Positions 43,286-52,251 of a DNA stretch of 64,000 nucleotides are shown in pieces. Where the stretch lies: assembly GCF_000337455.1 (NCBI RefSeq), contig NZ_AOIU01000005.1:1-64000 (forward strand), written 5' to 3'. The notes under the pieces are model-generated. The model searched no databases. It was not told the origin of the DNA and saw nothing but the letters and a program-made list of their open reading frames with translations. Position 1 is the first letter of the stretch. Each line of letters opens with the position of its first letter. A program made the position numbers and the translations under genes. The stretch is from Halosimplex carlsbadense 2-9-1. GTDB lineage: Archaea; Halobacteriota; Halobacteria; Halobacteriales; Haloarculaceae.

Positions 43286-43747
43286 TTACTCGTCGTCCTG
43301 CTGCTGCATCTGCTGCATCTGCTGCATCTGCTGTTGCTGCATCTGCTGGGCCTGCTGTTCGAGCTCCTCGCTCTCGGTCTCCAGCTCGGCGATGTCCGAG
43401 CGGACCTCCTCGATGCGCTCGTCGAGCGTGTCCTGCTTGTTCTCGAGGATGTCGACCGCGTCGTCCTGGTCCTGCTCGGCGGCGTAGCCGGCGCCGAACT
43501 CGACGATGACCTCGTCGATGTCCTGGATCTCGGCGCGGAGGAACGCGTCGCCGCCCAGCGGCACCTGCACGGTGTCGCCGGACTCGATGGCCTCGATGGC
43601 CTCCATGGCCTCGTTCATCTCCTGCTGTTCGTTCTGGAGCCCGCTGATCTCATCCTCAAGGGCCTCGATCTGCTCCTCGATCTGCTCGATCTCCTGTGCG
43701 ATCTGCTGCATCTGCTGCTGACCGCCGCCGCCACCACCGAGGCTCAT
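43286..43747 (-). CDS. pfdA: Prefoldin alpha subunit
   Basis: A 153-aa coiled-coil chaperone subunit; two alpha and four beta subunits form the archaeal prefoldin that hands unfolded proteins to the thermosome. The N-terminal helix (QQMQQIAQEIEQIEEQIEAL) and C-terminal helix (DILENKQDTLDERIEEVRSD) flank the beta hairpins TVQVPLGGDAFLRAEIQDID. Odd feature: the C-terminus is a Gln/Met repeat (QQMQQQQMQQMQQMQQQ) encoded by CTG/CAT-rich tandem DNA, longer than usual. The ATG at 43747 overlaps the rpl18a stop (ATGA). It belongs to the conserved archaeal cluster. Confidence 0.93.
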   Translation of the reverse strand: MSLGGGGGGQQQMQQIAQEIEQIEEQIEALEDEISGLQNEQQEMNEAMEAIEAIESGDTVQVPLGGDAFLRAEIQDIDEVIVEFGAGYAAEQDQDDAVDILENKQDTLDERIEEVRSDIAELETESEELEQQAQQMQQQQMQQMQQMQQQDDE

Positions 43748-43917
43748 GCGTCGACCCCCTCGATCTCGACCTGCGTGCGCTTGAGTCCGTGCTTCGAGCC
43801 GAACTCGGCGAGGACGTGCTCGCGCGCGACGTTCTCGTTTACCGCCTCGATATCCTTCTCGAAGGACTGCCAGCCGTCGCGGGCATTCCACTGCCCGGTG
43901 ACTGTGAACTCACTCAT
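43744..43917 (-). CDS. rpl18a: 50S ribosomal protein L18a (L20a/LX)
   Basis: A 57-aa archaeal LX-type ribosomal protein (eL20 family). The sequence MSEFTVTGQWNARDGWQSFE, then NVAREHVLAEFGSKHGLKRT and VEIEGVDA matches the family (conserved FTVTGxW and EHxLxExGSKHxLKR). The length is standard. It is the first of three overlapping or close genes with pfdA and ftsY. A 312-bp gap separates it from aIF6 upstream. Confidence 0.93.
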   Translation of the reverse strand: MSEFTVTGQWNARDGWQSFEKDIEAVNENVAREHVLAEFGSKHGLKRTQVEIEGVDA

Positions 43918-44229
43918 GTGTCCCGCTGGGAGAGCGAGCGGGAAGTACCTTCCGCAACGAATTCTCGCCGCCGTCACCGCGCCCGTCGGACGCCGCCTCC
44001 GCCGGCGCTCACCGCGACCGCGCGAGACGAGTCGGTGAGCGCACCTGACGCCCTCCGGACAGAGAGACGTGGCGCGGTTATCGATCGGCGGCGACCGCGT
44101 GCGAGGCCGAAACCGTCGGTCGTGGGGTGCGGTTCGAGGCGGTCAAGCCGGTGCCGAACGTGCCGGGCGCCGAGGCTGCACAGGTCAGAGAGGAGAGCGT
44201 CTGGCCGGCTGCGACCGTCGACCCGCGGG
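43918..44229. other. Intergenic region between tif6 and rpl18a
   Basis: No gene is seen. It contains an inverted repeat GCGCTCACCG (44005-44014) / CGGTGAGCGC (44033-44042) that could form a 10-bp hairpin, perhaps a transcription end for the ribosomal genes upstream. Otherwise it shows nothing notable. The cluster's usual tight spacing is interrupted here. Confidence 0.55.
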
Positions 44230-44895
44230 CTAGTCGATGTAGCCCAGCGCCGACTCGATGCGGCCCAGTTCCGGGCCGGTGGTGTCCTGGCCGACGACGT
44301 AGCCGTGGTCGTTGGCGACCAGACCGGACCCGACCAGCGGAGCGCCGTAGTTGACGGTGCCGATGTCGGCGGGCACGTCCAGCAGCTCCTCGAGGAAGTC
44401 GAGTTCGGCGTCGGTCGCGTCGGGGTGACAGAGCACGCCGTCGTTGGTCGCGACCGCCGCGGTTCCGACGGTGCGCGACCCGGCGAGGACGCCCTGTTTG
44501 ACGGGGACCCCGAGGGCGTCCGCGACGGCGTCGGCAGCCGACTCGGAGAGGTCGGGGTGGACGTAGGCGCCGCTGTCGTTTGCGAGGACGACGTTGCCGG
44601 CGGCGTTGATCCGGCCGGGGAGTTCGCTGACGGGGAGCCCGGTCGCCTCGGCGATCGCCTCGCGCTCGCGGTCGCGGACGCGGCTACTGACGAGCAGCCC
44701 GTTGCCGTTGCCGGTCGCCAGCGCGCCGACGGTGCCCGAGCCGCCGACGGTCGTCGGGACCGCCGGGACCGCGAGTTCGTCGGCCAGGTCCTCGCGGAGG
44801 TCCTCGTCCACGTCCGGGCGAACGAGCAGACAGTCGTCGGTCGCGCGTGCGAAGACACCGACATACGCCGAACCGGAGAAGGCCGCGCGGAGCAA
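44230..44895 (-). CDS. Translation initiation factor aIF6
   Basis: A 221-aa anti-association factor that binds the 50S subunit. It shows the five-fold repeated beta-alpha units: [71 protein letters not shown] and [17 protein letters not shown]. The start is TTG 44895 (LLRAAFSG, matching the family's MLRAxFxG); no ATG or GTG fits, and it begins 2 bp after the rpl31e stop, so translation is coupled. It belongs to the rpl39e-rpl31e-tif6 operon. Confidence 0.93.
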   Translation of the reverse strand: MLRAAFSGSAYVGVFARATDDCLLVRPDVDEDLREDLADELAVPAVPTTVGGSGTVGALATGNGNGLLVSSRVRDREREAIAEATGLPVSELPGRINAAGNVVLANDSGAYVHPDLSESAADAVADALGVPVKQGVLAGSRTVGTAAVATNDGVLCHPDATDAELDFLEELLDVPADIGTVNYGAPLVGSGLVANDHGYVVGQDTTGPELGRIESALGYID

Positions 44896-44897
44896 GT

Positions 44898-45176
44898 CTA
44901 CTCTGCGGTCTCGGCTTCGACGACGCTCTCGCCGTCTTCCTCGAAGCGAGCGGCTCGAACGCGCAGCTTGCGCGGCGGGTTCGAGCGACCGTTGGCCCAC
45001 ACGGCCTCGTTGACCGAGGGGTCCAGACGGATGGCGTCGCCGTCGACGGCGAAGTGCTTGGCGAGGTGCTCGCGGACGATGGACATGGCCTTGTCGGCCT
45101 GCTCCTCGTTGGGCGCGGCCTTCACGTCGCGGAGCGGGACGGTCACGACCCGCTCCTCGAAGTCTCCGGCGCTCAT
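44898..45176 (-). CDS. rpl31e: 50S ribosomal protein L31e
   Basis: A 92-aa eL31 protein of the large subunit. Conserved parts are [55 protein letters not shown] and [13 protein letters not shown]. The ATG at 45176 overlaps the rpl39e stop (ATGA). The acidic C-terminal tail is typical of haloarchaea. It is followed after 2 bp by aIF6. Confidence 0.96.
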   Translation of the reverse strand: MSAGDFEERVVTVPLRDVKAAPNEEQADKAMSIVREHLAKHFAVDGDAIRLDPSVNEAVWANGRSNPPRKLRVRAARFEEDGESVVEAETAE

Positions 45177-45325
45177 TCGTCCGTGTCGCTACGGCGCCAG
45201 TGGCGCCGCTTCGGGTTGCGTTCGACGTTGCGGTCCGTCTTGAGCATGACCCACGGCGGAACGCGCGTGTTCTGGCGCTCGAGTTTCCCCAGGCGCTTCT
45301 TCTTGGATTTCGACTTCTTACCCAT
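45173..45325 (-). CDS. rpl39e: 50S ribosomal protein L39e
   Basis: A 50-aa basic protein, [20 protein letters not shown], then [20 protein letters not shown] and [10 protein letters not shown], the invariant eL39 pattern lining the exit tunnel. It heads the rpl39e-rpl31e-tif6 operon and overlaps rpl31e by four nucleotides. Confidence 0.97.
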   Translation of the reverse strand: MGKKSKSKKKRLGKLERQNTRVPPWVMLKTDRNVERNPKRRHWRRSDTDE

Positions 45326-45439
45326 AGTGTCACCCCCTTCCGCCCCGGCGCTTAAATTCCTGTTCCTTTTGCCCGGGACCGCTCACCGCCCGACCACGAC
45401 GCCGTCCCCGCCCGTTCGGCCGGCCGAGGAGCGGGCGAA

Positions 45440-46267
45440 TCAGGCGAACGCGAGCGGGACCATCACGAGCACGCCCGCGGCGATCCCGCCGAGGAGTTCC
45501 CGGCGGCCCCCGCCGGGCAGGTCCGAACCGCGCTCCAGCGCTTCGGGGACGAACTCCGTCGCGACGAGGTACACCATCGCGCCCGCGGCGAACCCGAAGC
45601 CGAAGGGGAGGAACTGCTCGGCCAGCGTCACGAAGTAGTAGGCGATCACGGCCCCCAGCGGCTGGGGCAGGCTGGAGAAGACAGCCCACCACGCCATCCG
45701 CCACTCGCTGACGCCCATCGACCGCAGCGGGATGGATATCGCCACGCCCTCCGGGACGTTGTGGATCGAGATGGCGACGGTCATGAACACCGCAAGGACC
45801 GGCAGCGTCAGGCTCCCGACGGTGACCGTCGCCAGGCTCGGGTCGTCGATCCCCAGTTCGGCGAAGGAGACGCCCACCGCGACACCCTCCGGGAAGCTGT
45901 GGACGGTCAGGATACCGAGGATGAGGACGAGTTTCCTGAAGTCGGCCTCCTCGTACTCCTTCGGGTGAAACTCCGCGCCCTCGAGCAGTTCGTGGGCGAC
46001 GACCACGAGCAGGACGCCGACCAGCACGCCCGGACCGATGGCGAGCGCTGCGTCGACGAACCCGCCGTCGACGACCGCCAGTCCCTCCCGGATCAGCCCG
46101 AACAGCGACGCCGCCACCATGATGCCCGAAGCCAACCCCCACAGCACCACGTTCCACCGGTCGGAGATATCCTCGACCAGGAAGAACGGGAGCGCGCCCA
46201 GCCCCGTCGCCAGCGCGGTCAACAACCCCGCGAGGAACACCAGCCCGAGATTCCCGAGGTCGACCAT
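45440..46267 (-). CDS. ZIP-family metal transporter
   Basis: A 275-aa membrane protein with about eight TM helices. The metal-binding helices contain LTVHSFPEGVAVGVSFAELG and VAISIHNVPEGVAISIPL, the HSxPEG/HNxPEG pair that defines ZIP transporters of Zn2+, Fe2+ or Mn2+. A cytoplasmic loop (AHELLEGAEFHPKEYEEADF) carries His and acids. Direction is uptake into the cytoplasm by family rule. The upstream 225 bp are A/T-rich with TAACAGTTATCACTAATC, which may contain the promoter or a metal-regulator site; unproven. Transcribed alone. Confidence 0.9.
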   Translation of the reverse strand: MVDLGNLGLVFLAGLLTALATGLGALPFFLVEDISDRWNVVLWGLASGIMVAASLFGLIREGLAVVDGGFVDAALAIGPGVLVGVLLVVVAHELLEGAEFHPKEYEEADFRKLVLILGILTVHSFPEGVAVGVSFAELGIDDPSLATVTVGSLTLPVLAVFMTVAISIHNVPEGVAISIPLRSMGVSEWRMAWWAVFSSLPQPLGAVIAYYFVTLAEQFLPFGFGFAAGAMVYLVATEFVPEALERGSDLPGGGRRELLGGIAAGVLVMVPLAFA

Positions 46268-46460
46268 CCGTACTCGAACCTACGCCGGGCGCGTCCTTAA
46301 CAGTTATCACTAATCTGATTGTTTTTGGGAGACCTAAAGCGGACGGCCTCCGTGAGCCGCCGACCGGACCCCCCTCGCCCGGCGGGGTCGAGCGCGGTGT
46401 GTGACGCCGTGGTTAATGCACCTTATACACACTGCAAACGTTCGAACTCCTATGCGGTGA

Positions 46461-46470
46461 GATATAAATA
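46461..46470 (+). promoter_or_regulatory. TATA box for the 46493 gene
   Basis: GATATAAATA (46461-46470) is a textbook haloarchaeal TATA box, 23-32 bp before the ATG at 46493, predicting a leaderless mRNA. Confidence 0.75.
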
Positions 46471-46492
46471 CTGGTTCGCTGAACAAAGGTGT

Positions 46493-46792
46493 ATGTCAAC
46501 CACTGAGATGCGCACGGCCGATGTGGACGCGGACGCGGAAGCGGGGAACGCGGGGGAGCCGGGGGCCCGGCCCCACAGGGTCCTCGACCCGATGGGCGCG
46601 ACCGGCCGGATGACCGTCGAGACGCCCGAGGGGGACGAACGGACGGTCGTCGGCTGTCTGGACGGCCTCGTCGCGGGTCGACTCGACGGGACGGCGCCCG
46701 GTTCGACGGTCCGGATGGAGCTATCGCCGGCCGCCGACGGCGAGGGGTACGTCGCCGCGCGCGTCCTCACCGGCGGCCTCCCCGCGCTCTGA
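46493..46792 (+). CDS. 99-aa acidic protein, unknown function
   Basis: A small soluble protein: a disordered start (MSTTEMRTADVDADAEAG), then LDPMGATGRMTVETPEGDER, TVVGCLDGLVAGRLDGTAPG and VRMELSPAADGEGYVAARVL. The pattern suggests a compact beta barrel with one Cys. There is no known domain that I recognise. The strong TATA box 25 bp upstream and the good codon pattern show a genuine, probably well-expressed gene. The two neighbours are transcribed on the opposite strand. Confidence 0.7.
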   Translation: MSTTEMRTADVDADAEAGNAGEPGARPHRVLDPMGATGRMTVETPEGDERTVVGCLDGLVAGRLDGTAPGSTVRMELSPAADGEGYVAARVLTGGLPAL

Positions 46793-46829
46793 GTGCGTCC
46801 GGGCTCCCGGTCGGCGCCACTCCGTCTCG

Positions 46830-47387
46830 CTACAGCGGGAACCGCTCGACGGTGTCGTACGTCGGCCCGTCGGGCCCCAGCACGCTCTCTTTCAACCGTA
46901 TCTCTTCGACCGCGAGTCGCCCCACGTCGGGGTCGCCCTCGCGGACCGCCTCCTGCACCAGTTCCTTCCCGCCGGCGTGGTCCATCCGCGCGACAGTGAC
47001 GTGGGGGGTGAAGTCGTGGTCCTCGGCGTCGAACCCCATCGCCGTCGTCCGCTCCTCGACGGCCTCGTGCAGGCGCGTCAGCTCCTCGCCTCCCGAACGC
47101 GTTCCGACCCAGACCACGCTGATATAGTCGAGACTCGGGAAGACGCCCAACCCGCCGAACTCGCACTCGAACGGCGCCACGCCGGCGTCGGCGACCGCCG
47201 CCGCGAGTTCGTCGACGAGCGCGTCGACCCGCTCGGTGTCGGTGTCGCCGAGGAACTTCAGCGTGACGTGGGCCCCCTCGGGGTCGGTGACGTTCAGGCC
47301 CGACGCGCTCGAGAACCGTTCCTGGACGGCCGCCACCTCGTCGGCGAGCCCGTCGAGGTCGACGCTGACGAACAGTCGCTTGCCCAT
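46830..47387 (-). CDS. thpR: RNA 2',3'-cyclic phosphodiesterase (2'-5' RNA ligase family)
   Basis: A 185-aa 2H-superfamily protein that opens 2',3'-cyclic phosphates on RNA to 2'-phosphates. The start MGKRLFVSVDLDGLADEV is typical, and both HxTx catalytic motifs are present: AHVTLKFLGDTD (about residues 40-51) and FTPHVTVARMDH (about residues 127-138). Length agrees with the family. It appears to be monocistronic; the physiological RNA target in haloarchaea is unknown. Confidence 0.92.
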   Translation of the reverse strand: MGKRLFVSVDLDGLADEVAAVQERFSSASGLNVTDPEGAHVTLKFLGDTDTERVDALVDELAAAVADAGVAPFECEFGGLGVFPSLDYISVVWVGTRSGGEELTRLHEAVEERTTAMGFDAEDHDFTPHVTVARMDHAGGKELVQEAVREGDPDVGRLAVEEIRLKESVLGPDGPTYDTVERFPL

Positions 47388-47563
47388 GTTCGCCCCTCGA
47401 CCCGCGCGCGTCTTCAGCGTTCGGTGGCGCGGCGACCGACGCTCGTGTGGGCGAACGTTGTTTCAGTCGCGGTGAGCGGTGCGGTCGACGCACGTTGTCG
47501 AGTGCGGTCGAGACGACAGTTGGCGAGCGCACAGGGAACTCCCGCCACTCACTCGGAAGACGG

Positions 47564-48220
47564 TCACCGGAGCGCCGAGAGAACGAGGGCGACGCCGACC
47601 AGGAGAACGACGACGGCGACGCCGTCGGTGGTGGCGTCGACGGCGAGGAACGAGGCGGTTCCGAGCAGTGCCGCGGCGGTCCCGACGGCCGCGGTCGCGG
47701 CCACGTGCGCGAGTTCGAGGCGTGTGGTCGACGCTCCGCGGCCGAGCTGTTCGCCGACGGTGATCCCGTAGCGGCCGGCGTCCCACGCGAGCAGGGAGCA
47801 GAGCGTCGCGCCGACCAGCGGGAGCGTCGGCGCGCCGGCCAGCCCCGCCGCGGCGACGCCGGCGACGAGCGCGACGGCGCCGGCGGTGACTCTGCGGCGA
47901 CGGCCCCGCAGGGCGCCGGCCGCGACGAGTACCGCCCCGAGGAGCCCGAGCGCGCGCCCGCCGGTCGTCGGGAGCCACAGCGCGGCGACCACCGCCAGCG
48001 CGACCGCCAGCCGAGCGCTCGTCCGCGCGGGCGAGCGGTCGACCGACCCGGTCCCCGAACTCGCCGCCCCGCCGACTCGCTCGTCGGTCGGCGCGCTCGA
48101 GCGGTGACGCCTCGCTCGGTCGTCGTCCGTCCGGTCGGACTCCGGGTCCGCCCCCGAATCGCCTCCGGGGGCGGCGACGGGCCCGTCGGTGGCTGGCGGC
48201 CGGCCGGTGGCGTCGCTCAC
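47564..48220 (-). CDS. Membrane protein of the DUF58 cluster (DUF7519-like)
   Basis: A 218-aa protein with a polar, disordered N-terminus of about 70 residues and then five to six TM helices (LAVALAVVAALWLPTTGGRA, GLLGAVLVAAGALRGRR, LPLVGATLCSLLAWDAGRYG, AVVVLLVGVALVLSALR). The GTG start at 48220 overlaps the upstream stop (GTGA). Its place as third gene after a DUF4129-like and a DUF58 gene matches a common haloarchaeal set; the family name is tentative and the function unknown. Confidence 0.75.
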   Translation of the reverse strand: MSDATGRPPATDGPVAAPGGDSGADPESDRTDDDRARRHRSSAPTDERVGGAASSGTGSVDRSPARTSARLAVALAVVAALWLPTTGGRALGLLGAVLVAAGALRGRRRRVTAGAVALVAGVAAAGLAGAPTLPLVGATLCSLLAWDAGRYGITVGEQLGRGASTTRLELAHVAATAAVGTAAALLGTASFLAVDATTDGVAVVVLLVGVALVLSALR

Positions 48221-49902
48221 GCCGACCACCGCCGTCGGGCCCGCGCGAGCGCGGCGTCGAAGCGCTCGCCGCCCTCCCAGTCGACGACGCGGACGCCCGC
48301 CGATCGGAGTGCCGACAGCCGCTCGTCGCGCTCGTCGGCCGCCCGCTCGTGGGGGTCGGTGTCCCGGACGGTCGGGTCGGGGCTCACGACGGTCACGTCG
48401 CGGCCGTAGGCGGCGAGCCGGCGGGCGACCTGTCGCGGGTAGTCGTCGCAACAGGGGGAGACGAACATGACCTGCGCGTCGGGGTCGAGCCGGCGGTGGA
48501 TCCGGCGGATCCGCTCCAGCCGGAGGGTCGCGCGCCGGTCGACCGGGTAGCGCTCGTGGAGCTTCCGAGCGGGGGGGACTGGCGACAGCGCGGGATGGAC
48601 GTTCAGCAGCTCGCGGCCGAGGGCGCGGTGGTCGCCGCCGGCGCCGGGGGCGAGCCGACAGCCCTCCCGCTCGCGGCCGAACGTCTCGAAGCCGACGCGG
48701 TCGCCGGCGTCGAGGAGCGCGTCGAACACGCGATGGGCGGCGTCGACGCCGCGTTCGACCGCGTGGTAGCCGTCGGGCGCCGACGCGCGGTAGGCGGCCC
48801 GCCGGGTGTCGACGACGAGTTGGACGACCGCCGACCGCTCCTCGCGGAACTCGACCGTCGCCAGCTCACCCGTCTTGGCCAGCTGGCCCCAGTCTATCCG
48901 CGAGAGGGGGTCCGAGCGGCGGTACTCGCGGGTGGCGTGGAACTCGATGCCGGGGCCGCCCTCGTCGGTCTCGACGCGGCCGGCGAAGCCGGCGGTCGTC
49001 CCGCCGACCGGTATCCGCTCGCCGTCCAGCACCGGGAGCGTGCAGCGCAGCGTCGTCGGCGCGGCGACGGTCGTCTCGTACTCGACGGCGCCGCTGGGGT
49101 CCGCGACCGTCACCTCGGCGGGCGTCCAGTCGTGTTCGCCCCGCGTCGCCCGGACGGTGTAGGTGAACGTCGTCCGGGCCCCGGGAGACAGGGGCGCGCC
49201 GTGGCGGGCCGAGCCGTCGACGATGGCCACCTCGTCCGGGACGCCGTCGACGACGCGCACGTCCGTCAGGTACTCGTCGCTCTCGTTTCGCAGTTCGACG
49301 CCGACGGTCACCGGGTCGCCGGGCTCGGGCGACTCGTCGGCGAGCCGTCGGCGGACGCTCACGGCGGGGTCGCCCGTCTCGGCGTCGCGGAGCGACGGCT
49401 CGACCGTCCCCGCGTACCCCGCGACTGCGGCGCCGACCACCCCCGAGAGCACCAGTCCCGGTGCCCGCGAGACGACGCCGAGCCCGCCCAGCACGAGCGC
49501 GACCGCGACCACGCCCGTCCAGTGCCCCGTCGCGTGGGCGAGGACCGACGGCCCATCGCTGTTTCCTCCGTGATCCCCTCCGCTCGTGCCGTCTCCGCGG
49601 TCGCCCTCGTTCCCGTCGCGGTCCCCGTTGGCCCGGCTTCGGTCCCGAGCCCCGACGAACGCGGGGTCCTCGTCGCCGGGGACGGGGACCAGATAGCTCC
49701 CTTCGGGGTCCCGCGGGTGCCAGCGGTCGGGGTCGACGAAGCGCCGACCCGCCGCGCCGGCCAGCCCGACGACGACGACGACGACCGCCGCGAGCGCCGC
49801 GACCGCGGCCGTTGCCCGGGAGGTTCCGGGGCCGCCGCCCCACGCGGCCAGTCCCAGGCCGGCGACGACGACGACGACGCCGACCCAGCCCCGACGCTTC
49901 AT
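48217..49902 (-). CDS. DUF58 membrane-anchored protein (second copy in window)
   Basis: A 561-aa protein. Two TM helices at the N-terminus (WVGVVVVVAGLGLAAWG, VAALAAVVVVVVGLAGAAG), a charged Gly/Asp loop, two more helices (GVVAVALVLGGLGVVSRAPG), then a DUF11-like beta domain (DPVTVGVELRNESDEYLTDV) and the DUF58 signature FHATREYRRSDPLSRIDWGQL (key residues REYRRSDPLSRIDW), followed by a vWA-type region (LVVDTRRAAYRASAP). It is longer than the DUF58 at 24874. Both ends overlap neighbours by 4 nt. MoxR, the usual partner, is not in this cluster. Confidence 0.86.
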   Translation of the reverse strand: MKRRGWVGVVVVVAGLGLAAWGGGPGTSRATAAVAALAAVVVVVVGLAGAAGRRFVDPDRWHPRDPEGSYLVPVPGDEDPAFVGARDRSRANGDRDGNEGDRGDGTSGGDHGGNSDGPSVLAHATGHWTGVVAVALVLGGLGVVSRAPGLVLSGVVGAAVAGYAGTVEPSLRDAETGDPAVSVRRRLADESPEPGDPVTVGVELRNESDEYLTDVRVVDGVPDEVAIVDGSARHGAPLSPGARTTFTYTVRATRGEHDWTPAEVTVADPSGAVEYETTVAAPTTLRCTLPVLDGERIPVGGTTAGFAGRVETDEGGPGIEFHATREYRRSDPLSRIDWGQLAKTGELATVEFREERSAVVQLVVDTRRAAYRASAPDGYHAVERGVDAAHRVFDALLDAGDRVGFETFGREREGCRLAPGAGGDHRALGRELLNVHPALSPVPPARKLHERYPVDRRATLRLERIRRIHRRLDPDAQVMFVSPCCDDYPRQVARRLAAYGRDVTVVSPDPTVRDTDPHERAADERDERLSALRSAGVRVVDWEGGERFDAALARARRRWSA

Positions 49903-50585
49903 CGCTCGTCTCCCTCCGGTCCGGGTCCGTCGTCGGCGTACGCCGTCTCGATGCGACGCAGCGCAGCGATGGCACGGTCGGCGCGGTCGGCGGGGTCGCG
50001 CCCGCCGTAGCGCACCTCCACGAACAGTTCGGTGAGCTCGGCCACGTCGTCGGGGTCCATCCCGGCGGCGGCGGCGGCGTCGGCGAACTCCGCCGGCGCT
50101 TTAGTCTCGGCGTCGGGCGCGTCGACGTGGGCGCGCATCTCGTCCCAGGCGCGGTACACCTCGTTGTCCACGTCGGCGTCGGCGTCGATCCGGTCGGCGG
50201 CGGCGCCGGCCGTCCGGCCCACCGCCGAGAGGTCCACGTCACCGCCCCCGACGCGCTCGGCTTCGTCGTCGTCACCCAGGGCCTCCAGCGACACGTCCGT
50301 GTCGGACTGATACCAGAGGGCTGCCGCTGCGGCGGCGAGTGCGGTGAGTACCAGCGCCGGCCCGGGGAACGGGATCGAGTCACTCCCGGGGATCGAGACG
50401 GGGAGGTCGATGTAGAATCCGCCGGCGCTCCCGCCCCCGGTGAACGGTTGGCGCTCGACGATAGACTCGTTTCGCTCCCGGTCGACGCCCTCCGCCGGAT
50501 TTCCCGGGTCGACGGCGGCGACCGCACCCAGCCCGACGACTGCCGCCGCGATCAGGAGCGCCGTCCCGACCGACCGCCCGATCAT
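49899..50585 (-). CDS. DUF4129-like membrane protein heading the second DUF58 cluster
   Basis: A 228-aa protein with a signal or TM at the start (SVGTALLIAAAVVGLGAVAA), an outside loop, a second TM (GPALVLTALAAAAAALWYQS), and a cytoplasmic helical part (VYRAWDEMRAHVDAPDAETK, then TELFVEVRYGGRDPADRADR) that matches the DUF4129-like C-terminal domain often seen with transglutaminases. Its stop overlaps the DUF58 start. The promoter should lie in the 635-bp gene-free region upstream. Confidence 0.75.
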   Translation of the reverse strand: MIGRSVGTALLIAAAVVGLGAVAAVDPGNPAEGVDRERNESIVERQPFTGGGSAGGFYIDLPVSIPGSDSIPFPGPALVLTALAAAAAALWYQSDTDVSLEALGDDDEAERVGGGDVDLSAVGRTAGAAADRIDADADVDNEVYRAWDEMRAHVDAPDAETKAPAEFADAAAAAGMDPDDVAELTELFVEVRYGGRDPADRADRAIAALRRIETAYADDGPGPEGDER

Positions 50586-51220
50586 CGTCGCACCCCAGCG
50601 ACCGGGCGCGAGCGCCCGCCGGTCCCTCGCGACCGCGCCGACGCCGCGGCGACGCGCCGGCGTTCGGGCGAGGGCCGGTCCCGTCCCGGTCCGGTGGCGT
50701 GTCCGATAGTTACCATCTGTCGACACGAAACGGCTCGATCGATATTGTTCTTTGGGTGACAGAGCGACGAACCGGGGCGGGTCGGCGCCCCGCGGGCCGG
50801 CCGGGTCGACGAGTAGCGACGGGACCTGATAGAGAGTATAGTTATTTTCTCTACCAATAAGATTTACATAACCCTGGTTCGATGTAGCGAATGGAATGGC
50901 GTCAGGAGCGGTCACGGTCCCGAACGCGGTCGCCGGGTGAGCACCGGAACACGGAGCCGTCAGGCTCGCGAGCCCGCGGTCTACCGTTCCGGGACCGATA
51001 CCCGGCCGAGCGGTCGGGCCGACCGCTCGGCACACACCATTCCACCGCGGTCCGAACGTTCACCCCGTTCGGAATCCGCACCCGAACCACCCACACCCAC
51101 CCGAACCCACGCCGTCCGGACACCGCGTCCGGATTTTCACGCCCGTGATCGCGGCCGACACTCGGCCGCGGTCGTCCGTTCCACAAGAAACTTCCCGTCG
51201 ATAGGCGAACGTGTAGTCGA
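50586..51220. other. Gene-free intergenic region
   Basis: No supported gene on either strand. It contains a clearly A/T-rich block at about 50826-50880 (GATAGAGAGTATAGTTATTT, then TCTCTACCAATAAGATTTAC) in an otherwise high-GC setting, likely regulatory for one of the two divergent units, and a run of CCGAAC/CCCGAACC-like repeats near 51060-51125. No RNA gene was recognised. Confidence 0.55.
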
Positions 51221-52234
<1,014 letters not shown>

Positions 52235-52251
52235 GCGGCCGCGCGGCCGAC

